Assembly: GCA_030248065.1 (NCBI GenBank)
Contig: JASAMV010005416.1
Coordinates: forward strand, 1 to 64,000
Length of the DNA: 64,000 nt
Direction of reading: 5' to 3'
Source: Rhynchonema sp. JSB1_4
Taxonomy: Eukaryota > Nematoda > Chromadorea > Monhysterida > Xyalidae
A model generated the notes under the pieces. It worked only from the letters and a program-made list of their open reading frames with translations. It ran no database searches and had not been told where the DNA came from. Within the stretch, counting starts at the first letter, position 1; every line of letters starts with the position of its first letter. Made by a program: the position numbers and the translations under genes. Shown here in pieces: positions 28,401 through 33,872 of this stretch.

Positions 28401-28404
28401 CTAG
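7337..28404 (+). CDS. CCDC66-like coiled-coil protein, whole gene (18 exons)
   Basis: Exons: 7324-7424 (ATG at 7337), 7938-8164, 18633-18920, 20930-21039, 21993-22162, 22699-22829, 23317-23478, 23889-24000, 24195-24287, 24555-24673, 24944-25097, 25330-25350, 25543-25789, 25949-26024, 26110-26208, 26510-26632, 27465-27848 and 28222-28404. All junctions agree in phase and sum to 928 codons plus TAG. The N-terminus has RRSLLEQKKAQWAKER followed by NPFGRPGGGAP; the middle is a charged coiled coil (LAEKQRLAAADAERERREME); the C-terminus has ERILQRLSALREQLNAKQ. CCDC66 proteins share an N-terminal SLxxKKAQW segment, a central coiled coil and a C-terminal LSxLRxxLxxKQ segment, and act at centrosomes, centriolar satellites and cilia. 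The rest is Q/P-, S- and R-rich disorder. The upstream exon-like segments may extend the N-terminus: the frame stays open 5' of this ATG within its exon. CSPP1 is the main alternative family. Confidence 0.65.
7938..8164 (+). CDS. CCDC66-like exon with NPFGRPGGGAP motif
   Basis: CTTACAG acceptor and CAGCAG|GTTCGT donor, phase 1 in and 0 out. Encodes AEQHEWNPFGRPGGGAPLRP, then an Asn/Ser-rich disordered tail ending in a short Gln run. The Gly-rich motif directly after the KKAQW segment is the best pointer to the CCDC66/CSPP1 group. Confidence 0.7.
8248..8680. mobile_element. hAT-like MITE, CAGGGTTG family, copy 1
   Basis: 433 bp with CAGGGTTG...CAACCCTG ends, flanked by a perfect 8-bp duplication, CTCACAGC. 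The interior has strings of AAAACGTTTTTT near both ends and a unique-looking middle shared with the copy at 33356. An 8-bp duplication with CAGGG termini is typical of hAT superfamily non-autonomous elements. Inserted in an intron of the CCDC66-like gene. Confidence 0.9.
8689..10744. other. Intronic sequence without recognised exon
   Basis: Part of the large second intron of the CCDC66-like gene. Contains one ATGTTTCA copy (8922), TACATATGTAC-type short palindromic microsatellites near 9830 and a G-rich run near 10180. A possible extra exon at 10555 was considered and not accepted. Confidence 0.5.
10745..10939 (-). repeat. 3' LTR of the gag-only element
   Basis: 195 bp, nearly identical to 13257-13450. 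Contains a (GAATA)n stretch and an AATAAATATA segment. Begins AGATCGAGCGG and ends TACTGCTTCT on the plus strand. Confidence 0.9.
10940..10951 (-). other. Polypurine tract
   Basis: On the minus strand AAAAGGGGAAGA lies directly before the 3' LTR, the position used to prime plus-strand DNA synthesis in LTR elements. Confidence 0.8.
11109..13238 (-). CDS. gag: Retrotransposon Gag-like protein
   Basis: A 709-codon frame from the ATG at 13238; the open frame continues upstream into the 5' LTR to 13406, but that part is LTR sequence. The C-terminal third, around FDGDPKKYRAWRKGVQ and the following helical region to about 11500, matches the layout of retrotransposon gag capsid domains (Retrotrans_gag-like) seen in Gypsy and BEL/Pao elements. 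No CCHC zinc knuckle is visible. The N-terminal half is charged and includes about three tandem copies of a 22-residue unit with ERSAGDWVD (12530-12730). It would form virus-like particles packaging its own RNA. No pol follows. Confidence 0.8.
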   Translation of the reverse strand: MIPRARAGNSAVLRLVTDTRPCEMSELITWLEQMVDKCDATTTLRLQMVLQASLGSDMGLYRQFIDKFGNWPVIHFDHWDTVYRRLAFAINSICTKYGHVLLNVDDDRLIRAHLQHERSMDNDQPCEIREAKPDSDEKEKIRNACQDSACVIPSDCQLIPCDLSLTERDGEKERSAGDWVDTRSPMKLDTTERSAGDWVDNRSPMRLDTTERSAGDWVDERSPMRHDTTRSPMKVGTTALWKGLCQIASRISIGGGSAKATLAAETDPHKQQRRGMLKQQDKHDDCDDQGYYSKSSCSASEKMSNASGQNFEEKPTHKVSECRNVEESDRDDVEPFGNCVDENVLSSSSCDAKSSRESRNEQVSASVMPTLLDKVLKKQQQNADAQHKRTEDLTLKLIGHVQAQSTHHTAVSVQQGSSHRLLTGPFDRFDGDPKKYRAWRKGVQSRLLIESGMKDDVALHVIRMSLEGATLESYCDQSVQTQQSLKATLDYLDNCYLPKFANVKAHLELLQCNQGAGQSIREFAAKLESLMMVAYELHTTDDHVTQRFLKLHFMKGVRSTEIRLELCGMPNGTYNEMKSAAESVEQAQEMYQMCFGQQNEQTDGRNESRRLRNRKKHENRKLGRSQRQSNSSSSVQDTVPCDEPVNCADTSNWHGTNSFRNDDRDNVPIDHQEASNDVHNHSNWLRGGGGKKAMKYGSGIWKEGYVCLY
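13240..13257 (-). other. Primer-binding site
   Basis: On the minus strand TGGTGTCACCTGCG starts at the inner edge of the 5' LTR, overlapping it by a T. The TGG start fits pairing with the CCA end of a tRNA; the tRNA is not identified. Confidence 0.65.
13257..13450 (-). repeat. 5' LTR of the gag-only element
   Basis: 194 bp, a few differences from the other LTR. The long gag frame begins inside it. Confidence 0.9.
13455..17971. other. Intronic sequence, no exon recognised
   Basis: Large intron of the CCDC66-like gene. Holds scattered ATGTTTCA-type motifs (15388 on minus), short TACATATGTATATG palindromic microsatellites and several 60-95-codon open frames with no protein-like pattern. Confidence 0.5.
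17972..18243. mobile_element. TIR MITE, TGGTCGxACAATGAC family, copy 1
   Basis: 272 bp with about 31-bp imperfect inverted ends: TGGTCGTACAATGACTTTAT at left and the complement of ATATGGTCATAGTGCGACCA at right. The same sequence, interrupted by another element, is at 51865-53136. It carries an empty TTAA site (18176-18179) exactly where the other copy has its insertion. Contains an ATGTTTCA at 18090. Confidence 0.85.
18302..18452. repeat. Short hairpin-forming inverted repeat
   Basis: GTACCGGGTGCAATTCTAGG near the left end pairs with CCTAGACTTGCACCCGGAAC at the right, continuing through GTTGAAGTCGCG. The loop is about 60 bp. Possibly a small foldback element. Confidence 0.7.
18633..18920 (+). 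CDS. CCDC66-like exon, Gln/Pro-rich
   Basis: ATTTCAG acceptor and ATGTG|GTTCGT donor, phase 0 on both sides, 96 codons. Starts AGSPQQQQQQPQQAPLPIPI and stays Pro-, Gln-, Ala- and Asn-rich; predicted disordered. The CAA-rich start sits behind a 10-kb intron. Confidence 0.7.
19014..20669. mobile_element. Long-armed foldback element with TTAA flanks
   Basis: Inverted arms of about 500 bp (19014-19470 and 20215-20669), with ends GGCTCGGGACA and TGTCCCGAGCC, around a 0.7-kb middle. TTAA at both borders (19010-19013, 20670-20673) suggests piggyBac-type target choice. No transposase frame is present. Arms have diverged by perhaps 10-15 percent, so it is older than the nested foldback at 52046. Confidence 0.75.
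20930..21039 (+). CDS. CCDC66-like exon
   Basis: TTTGCAG acceptor and AATGTG|GTTGGT donor, phase 0 in and 2 out. Encodes FPPLSIDQQPQMHSTPTQHH and on to a Tyr/Trp-containing end; the split Trp codon is completed by the next exon. Confidence 0.65.
21383..21653. mobile_element. Palindromic MITE, family B copy 1
   Basis: About 271 bp, near-perfect inverted halves: TAGTAAATTTCTAATTTCG at left and its mirror at right. Inside, CAGGGAAACTCCCGTTCGAA is mirrored. TA at both borders fits a Tc1/mariner-type target. The central loop carries ATGTTTCAG. Two further copies: 48301-48558 and 50232-50498. Confidence 0.9.
21993..22162 (+). CDS. CCDC66-like exon, Pro/Asn-rich
   Basis: CTTGCAG acceptor and GCAG|GTATAT donor, phase 2 in and 1 out. 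Contains SEASAPPGGTMYPNGLTPPN; disordered. Confidence 0.65.
22204..22330. mobile_element. GC-rich short element, family C copy 1
   Basis: Repeated GGGCCTGAAAA units with ends TTGTGCAACGG and GTCGCGGAGTA. Related copies: 27274-27441, 36821-36984 and 49073-49252. Target duplication is not clear for this copy. Confidence 0.6.
22699..22829 (+). CDS. CCDC66-like exon, start of coiled coil
   Basis: CATTTCAG acceptor and GTCAAG|GTCGGT donor, phase 1 in and 0 out. Contains SGSRRHRTADDEIWEEKQAK. An ATGTTTCA motif lies 20 nt before the acceptor. Confidence 0.7.
23317..23478 (+). CDS. CCDC66-like exon, central coiled coil
   Basis: TTGCAG acceptor and ATGCAG|GTCTGT donor, 54 codons, phase 0. LTFDEQLAEKQRLAAADAER followed by RE- and E-rich heptads; strong coiled-coil pattern, corresponding to the CCDC66 central domain. 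Confidence 0.75.
23889..24000 (+). CDS. CCDC66-like exon, end of coiled coil
   Basis: AATCAG acceptor and GGAG|GTGGGT donor, phase 0 in and 1 out. VDEERREQSVIGAWERAKQE and a Leu/Arg-rich helix end. An ATGTTTCA lies 26 nt before the acceptor. Confidence 0.7.
24195..24287 (+). CDS. CCDC66-like exon, Gly/Ser-rich
   Basis: TTACAG acceptor and AGTG|GTAAGT donor, phase 1 both sides, 31 residues, so it could be skipped without frameshift. ATGTTTCA at 24173. Confidence 0.65.
24555..24673 (+). CDS. CCDC66-like exon
   Basis: The acceptor is itself part of an ATGTTTCAG motif (24546). Donor AAG|GTTAGG. Encodes MRVVMKLEDVPHNRDDW; ends in phase 0. Confidence 0.65.
24944..25097 (+). CDS. CCDC66-like exon, Pro/Asp/Arg-rich
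   Basis: TTTCCAG acceptor and AAAG|GTAAGG donor. Contains DDRPIKPATHNPLELWQREC. A TGAAACAT (minus-strand motif) lies inside the coding sequence at 24991. Confidence 0.65.
25330..25350 (+). CDS. CCDC66-like 21-nt microexon
   Basis: CACACAG acceptor and CAAAG|GTAATC donor. Encodes AEPTPSK with the split first codon, phase 1 on both sides, so inclusion or skipping keeps the frame. Confidence 0.55.
25543..25789 (+). CDS. CCDC66-like exon, basic Ser/Pro/Arg-rich
   Basis: CTTCCAG acceptor and AATGG|GTGTGT donor, phase 1 in and 2 out. Highly basic, with many SP and RS dipeptides; likely disordered and phosphorylated or microtubule-binding (inference). The motif ATGTTTCA at 25636 lies within coding sequence. 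Confidence 0.65.
25949..26024 (+). CDS. CCDC66-like exon
   Basis: TTTTGCAG acceptor and TTCG|GTGCGT donor. ETSSRPTTSKLESGKTKSRV; phase 2 in, 0 out. Other frames are closed. Confidence 0.6.
26110..26208 (+). CDS. CCDC66-like exon
   Basis: GTCTCAG acceptor and ACCG|GTATGT donor, 33 codons, phase 0. Contains PARRRLLDKRSSMEP. Confidence 0.65.
26270..26395. repeat. Intronic palindrome
   Basis: CCGAACAAAACTTCGTTCTC at left mirrors the right part GAGAGAACGAAATATACAGT, with CTCACGC/GCGTGAG inside. Surrounded by GGTTACTGTAGT short tandem units (26218-26480). Confidence 0.6.
26510..26632 (+). CDS. CCDC66-like exon
   Basis: CACACAG acceptor and GGACAG|GTGTGT donor, 41 codons, phase 0. Contains PPMYEQWKQNDHNLYSSLDK. 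Confidence 0.65.
26714..27050. mobile_element. TIR MITE, CTCATGAGACGAC family, copy 1
   Basis: About 337 bp with inverted ends TATAGTCCA..CTCATGAGACGAC and GTCGTCTCATGAG..TGGACTATA. A second copy is at 28444-28802 and a broken relative near 54050-54560. Confidence 0.85.
27274..27441. mobile_element. GC-rich short element, family C copy 2
   Basis: TATTCCGCGAC...GTCCCACAATA ends, interior of TTTCAGGCCCG units. Flanks AGTTAGTT and AATTAGTT are a probable 8-bp target duplication with one mismatch. It ends 23 bp before the acceptor of the next coding exon. Confidence 0.75.
27465..27848 (+). CDS. CCDC66-like largest exon
   Basis: TTATTGCAG acceptor and CAGG|GTAGGT donor, 128 codons, phase 0. Begins NPLLQPLKTRARRSRPTVSS and contains RPTLVPYKDRDRDVDLED, acidic and basic clusters. 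Vertebrate CCDC66 has a comparable DPLLNP element near its end. Confidence 0.7.
28222..28404 (+). CDS. CCDC66-like terminal exon
   Basis: TTCCCAG acceptor, ends at TAG 28402-28404. A Ser-rich stretch, then ERILQRLSALREQLNAKQRL, a short amphipathic helix at the same place as the C-terminal LSELRQGL segment of CCDC66. Confidence 0.72.
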   Translation, partial: RGPMYRSMHESVGSKRHPSNDNSSQSASSSSNERILQRLSALREQLNAKQRLVQSARIQI

Positions 28405-28443
28405 ATGTACTATACATACTATACATTGTGCAGTATATGTAAT

Positions 28444-28802
28444 GTACAGACCAACCACATGCTCATGAGACGACTCTTTTTAAAGCTTGCTTGGTCAGAC
28501 TCAAAAATGCCGTGTTTCCGCAACCAAAAGAAGAGATTGGGCCGAGAGACCTGATGACAAGTTCCAGCTGGCTCACCTCAATTTGTTGCGTGCTTACGCG
28601 AACGGCAACGTCGCTCAACGCACAAATGTTTTGGGAGTCAAAAGGGAATTTACGCACCGAGGTGGAGAGCGTGTTTTTAAAAAAAATACATGCGTTTCTC
28701 TTTCTTTCATTCCCGAAATACATACGTGGAACCGGAACATTATTGGATCCGCAGAAGTCAACTTCAACATAAGTCGTCTCATGAGTTCGTGGCTGGACTA
28801 TG
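28444..28802. mobile_element. TIR MITE, CTCATGAGACGAC family, copy 2
   Basis: Ends GCTCATGAGACGAC and GTCGTCTCATGAG, interior largely matching 26714-27050. Begins 40 bp after the stop codon of the CCDC66-like gene, so it may lie in the 3' UTR. Confidence 0.82.
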
Positions 28803-30987
28803 CGCCCTCTTTTTTATGAGCTTTTAAGCTGTTGATCATGGGTGTCATAGATAAAAGAGCGCAGGACCAAACAGCGGGCTGTTTTGTTTGAGGCCTCCAT
28901 GTTGAACAATATCCGTCTTTGGCCACTGCTCCAAGGAAGTGTACTTTTATTGGTTGGCCAGTTTTTAAAATCCCGCTTGCATGGTTCTGACTGTTTTTCA
29001 CGGCACGAAAACCTGATGCATCTAACTAACTGTCTGATTGAAATTTGCTGAAATCGGGCGGAATTACTTCACTGCACATACCTTCAAGAGTTTAATGTAG
29101 TACTTGTTTTGCGGTACCTTTAGCACATTTATGTACGTTTCAGTGACTTTTCACATTTGTTCAGTGGTCGAGACCAATCTGCTCTGTACATTTTTACTCA
29201 TTTATTTCTATTTTTCATCATCGTGTTTCTTGGGCCTCCAAATTGTGTCTAAGATGCAGTTTTATCAGCATTGTCGAACATGACTAAGTACATGGTTTGG
29301 TTGTGCTGCATTTCAAGATGTATATTTCTGCTGCAATCATACATGTAACTTTCAAACATTTGAGCAGGAAAAGTATGTGAAAAATGAAGTATGCTCTGTT
29401 CACAAAATTTATGGTGCACCAGTTTTATTCTTGTGACCTGTTATTTTGCATTTGTTGTTTTTTCAGAACTTGGCTGGCCCTCTGCTTGCATGTTTCATAA
29501 GTTTCGTTTGAGAATTGCCAAGATTATCAAACATATTTTTCTGAGTTGCTGTATGTATGTACATATATGACATAACTATAACTGATAACCACCGCAATTG
29601 CATAGCGGGCCTACATTCCCATGCGACAAAATGTTTCATCAAAACTGTTGCGTTACTCAAACTGAATAAATCGAAAATAAAATACCATAACCGTTGAAGG
29701 CGACTCTACAATTGAATGTTGACCGCGTTTGTTTGCAGCCATTTCCTCAAAAAAATGGAGGCTAGGCATTTGAACTCTAGATTTTAGGATTGGATTTTCA
29801 GTTAATTGCTTTGTAATGTTTCACGATGCCTACAAAGTTCTTCAGGACGAGGACAACGGAAAAAAGGTTTGGAGCCGCCCTGTGCAAGTCACACGTTGTT
29901 TCAATCTGCGATGTGTTCATGTTTTATACAGACAAACATTTCTTCGTTAAACTTAATATAAAGCAGTCCGCGAAACCCCTTGTCTGGCGAGTGATACACA
30001 AACCAATCCTAAAATTCTAGCCTTTTTACGATCCTTTTCTTCCGCCGTAATTTTAAGCATCTGCGCTCAATCAAAATAGTTGTCCAACTACATGTAAAAA
30101 TTCTCTAATAGAACGTACGAACTTGCTTGCGGAACGTCTCTTGATGATTTCCTGACACTACCGGTATCGAAATATGTTCGACAAAACATGATAATTAACT
30201 GATTGAATATCAACGTTAGCATTAAAATAATAAAGAACAAATCATATCGGAAAAAGAGAATTTTCGTGGTTAGAATAGAAAAGTGGCTTGCTTTTTTCAA
30301 AAGTTTTTTTTGAAAATAGTGTTTTGAACCCAAAGGTAAGCGTGAGCATGGAAAAGTGATCGGTAACATTTTCGAAAAGCGCTGTTTTTAACATTAATGT
30401 TGTCAATCCTTTGTTTCTAAAACGTGTGTGTTTGCCGAGGCGCAATACCGGTCTGACAGCCGAAACACACAAAGTTAAGACAAGAGCGAGTAATAATGAA
30501 TGAGCTTTTTAACCACAACAGCCGCGCGTAACTTTCAACCCCGCAATTACATACTGTACCTAGCGCGCGTTTGTGGAAGTCCGAATATTGGTGCGCTCAA
30601 CCATCTTTAGAATAGAGCAGCGCCTTGATTTTTTCATAGGCCGGCGTTCAGAAAATGTTGGTTTGTGTCGTTTTGCGAAACTGATGGTTTTCGTGATTTT
30701 CTTCCGTTGGCGACACCGTTGGTATTACGTGTGCGGTGTTTAAGCGCGCGGCAGTAGCATTCTGCATTCTGCACAGTAAGTTTACGCTTTCGCTTTACAC
30801 CAGTAACACAGTTTTATGGTCAATATGCATGTACTGTATATATTGATAGATGTTTTGGTGGAAACTGCGCGCTTCCACATAGCGCGCGGTCGGTTTCTGG
30901 GCGGGTGTGATGCCTTTTCTGAATATTTTACTTATTTTGGCTGCTTCAAAATAATGAGTGTCTCTGCTTGCTGTGGTGACACCAAGA
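28803..30987. other. Intergenic stretch, no gene recognised
   Basis: Holds three ATGTTTCA motifs (29490, 29631, 29816) and no coding-like frame. AATAAA-like strings near 29664 are candidate poly(A) signals but are far from the stop codon. Confidence 0.5.
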
Positions 30988-31125
30988 CTGTGATCAAATA
31001 AATGCGGAATGCGGAAATTGATGCTCGGCATAGTTCTGTTTTCCGCATTCAGCGTGCGGTATCTGATCGGGCCTTGCGGAAAGCCAAGTTTATGAAGCAC
31101 CCGTTCCGCATTTATCTGATCACAG
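30988..31125. mobile_element. Small palindromic MITE, CTGTGATCA family
   Basis: CTGTGATCAAATAAATGCGG at left pairs with CCGCATTTATCTGATCACAG at right. A related longer element with CTGTGAGCAGATAAACGCGG ends is at 54179-54478. Confidence 0.75.
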
Positions 31126-31417
31126 CCTAGAACAGAACATGACAGTAGACTTATGGTTACCGCATCGGACCGGCCTGGTCCACGCGATCTTTAACAGAAA
31201 GATTATGCTCTGGCAATACTGATTTCGAAATAAGCTGCGACTGGAAAGAACCTTGTACAAGGTTGATCCGATTTTGATCAAACTCTTCGTTATGCATTTC
31301 GTTGCAATCACATCGGTTGAACATATTCTTTGATATTCATTTCTGGCTTGTTTCATCATAACTAGGCGGATCCGCCAACTTTCGAAGGCTATCGGTAAAT
31401 TTTTTGTGTCAGGGCGC

Positions 31418-32208
31418 GCCCATGTAGGCCAAGGCCGGGGCCGGGGGCCATGAAAAATAATCTATGTCCGAGGCCCGGCCTACATGGGCGCACCGACAGG
31501 GCCGGGGCCGGGGCCGATGCGAAACATTTTTCTGACCAGGCCACATGACAGCTACAGGGTTGTGAATAATTCAACGTTGTTTTCGTACACGCAGCTGTGC
31601 GTGTGTGTTCGCGTTGGGTGTGCTGTTACCTGATTTATCAAAGGCATGGCTATTTTGTGCTTTTTTCTTTAGATTATACAAATGTGTGAATTGCAAATTC
31701 AGGCTGCAGTTTGAAACATTGGTTGACAAGCACGGAACTTCTACCGGCAATTATATATACACAGTCCGCTTTTGACCGTGCACATACACGATGTGCGCTT
31801 TTCGCTGATTGGTTGAAATATCGGTTACTCGAAAATCACGTAGCCATATACAGTTTACTGGTTGCTCAAACAATTTGTGTCCCCTGGTGACGTTTCATCC
31901 GCCAATATTCATGAATAAAGCGTTCAATAAAATTCAATAATAAACAAATTGATTTGATCGAACAAATTTCTATAATCTAAAGAAAAAAAGCACAAAATTG
32001 CCATGCTCTTGATAAATCAGGTAACAGAACACATAATGCGAACCCACACGCACAGCTGCACATACGAAAACAAGGTTGAATTATTCACAACCCTGTAGCT
32101 GTAATGTGGCCTGGTCAGAAAAATGTTTCGCATCGGCCCCGGCCCCGGCCCTGGCCTACATGGGCGCACCGGCAGGGCAGGGGCCGGGGCCTTGGCCGGG
32201 GCCGGTTT
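31418..32208. mobile_element. Foldback element with GC-rich ends
   Basis: Outer blocks rich in GGCCGGGGCC and GCCTACATGGGCGCACCG. Inner arms 31560-31690 and 31975-32110 are complementary (e.g. GATTTATCAAAGGCATGGC against GCCATGCTCTTGATAAATC). The middle is about 290 bp with a TGAAACAT motif at 31712. Borders approximate. Confidence 0.65.
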
Positions 32209-32494
32209 CCTGATGAAATTTTTTGCGTTTTCCGGAATTATTTCCGGATTCCGATTTTCGGATAAATTTTGCGGAATACGGAATTAACCTTCAACCAGAT
32301 TTCAGTTCACTGTGTTTTTAAAGGAATTCGAAACATTTTCGATTGCTGCGTTTTCCATATTTCATCCGGAAACCGGAATCCGGAAATATTTCCGGAAAAC
32401 GCAGATGCTGTTCCGCATCCGGAAATAGATCAAAGTTTTGGCATGTAAATATTTCCGGATTCCGGATTCCGTGTTTAACCCAAGTCCGCCCTCA
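32209..32494. repeat. TTCCGGA-rich repeat, partial copy
   Basis: Many TTTCCGGATTCCGG variants, ending AACCCAAGTCCGCCCT like the elements at 45667-46176. The left end is truncated against the neighbouring foldback element. Confidence 0.6.
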
Positions 32495-32572
32495 ATCGGA
32501 GTAAACGGCTTGCAAATATGCACAGTAGCTGTTGTACAGAGTCAAGTGACTTGCGACTTTATGGGCCGGTAT

Positions 32573-32900
32573 CAGAGGTGGGTTACCTCGGCCCGGCCCG
32601 GCCCGACGAGGTCCTGGGTTCGGCCCGGCCCCACTGTTCGGGCCGGGAAGTCCGGCCCGGCCCGATTTGTTCGGCCCGACTTTTGCTGATGATATTTTGA
32701 AGAAAATTTTTTGTGCAAAAATTACAGTTTTTTGCTTTGAAAATCATAGAAGTCGGTCCTAAACTGCTGAATCGCAAGAAATTTTGGTCATTTTACTGTA
32801 AAAAGGCACGATTTTTTATTGAAGTTCGATGGTGTCGGGCCGGCCATCACGGCCCGGCCCGACGTTCCGAAAAGCCGGGCCGGCCCGATTCCCACCTCTG
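32573..32900. mobile_element. hAT-like MITE, CAGAGGTGGG ends
   Basis: 328 bp, ends CAGAGGTGGG and CCCACCTCTG, perfect 8-bp target duplication GCCGGTAT. The terminal thirds are GGCCCGGCCCGAC repeats. Confidence 0.87.
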
Positions 32901-33355
32901 GCCGGTATGCACTCTGCCAGCCTGGTCAGGTCGGGTCTGGTCCGGGGGGATGGGTTGCGCCATGCACTGCGATTGTGTTGTTTCTGAGATTTTGTCATGG
33001 ATAAAAGTTTCTCGCAGCACACAAGGAAGCAACTTTTACGCTGGACAAAATCACAGAAACACAACAACGACATCGCAAGGATAGTTGAACGTCCCATTTT
33101 GAACCCCACCCGACTACAACCCGACAAAGCACGACCATGTGTGCACGCCGGCCTAATGTCGTTACGTATACTGTATGTAGTCTTGTTGTGTCAACTAAAC
33201 ACTTTGGAACATTTAGCTGAGAGCAATGTTAGTACATCAGCACGCACATACAAGTAAGTTTGGTCTTGTACGATTTGAATATTTGCTCCATGTGTATGAA
33301 CGTTGTGTAAACCATATGTAAGTCATGAGTCATGACACACATCGCGGCCTACCAC

Positions 33356-33864
33356 CAGGGTTGCGCAAAAAACGTTTTTTTTTCGAAAAATCGTTTTTTT
33401 TAAAAACGTTTTTTAAAAAAAAACGTTTTTTTTAAATGCCCAGATGACCAAAATATGCCCCCAAAAAAATTGGAAAACGCTCATGTTGGGAAGAAAACGT
33501 GGTTAAATGAAGTAATTCTATGTGTCCTGAGGCAAAATAAACGGGTTTCAACCCTTTTCTAGCGAGTTCTTTAGATCCCATATCAGACCCGCATCATGGG
33601 ACCAACTTTGTCTGGGGTCATCACTGAAAATCAAACTCCGTATATCGACGTATCTCGACAAAGTGTAAAAATTGGTCGAAAATTTTTTGAAAAAAATGGG
33701 ACAAAAAATTTATTTTCCTTGATGATCAGGGTACTTTCCCTGAAAAATCAGGGAAAATCAAGGAAATTCAGGATTTATAAAAAACTTAAAACGGCCCAGG
33801 CGTTTTTTTTTAAAAAACGTCGTTTTTTTAAGAAAAAACGCCGTCGTTTTTTTGCCCAACCCTG
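33356..33864. mobile_element. hAT-like MITE, CAGGGTTG family, copy 2
   Basis: 509 bp, CAGGGTTG...CAACCCTG ends and a perfect 8-bp duplication CCTACCAC. The interior matches 8248-8680 with longer A and T runs. Confidence 0.92.
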
Positions 33865-33872
33865 CCTACCAC

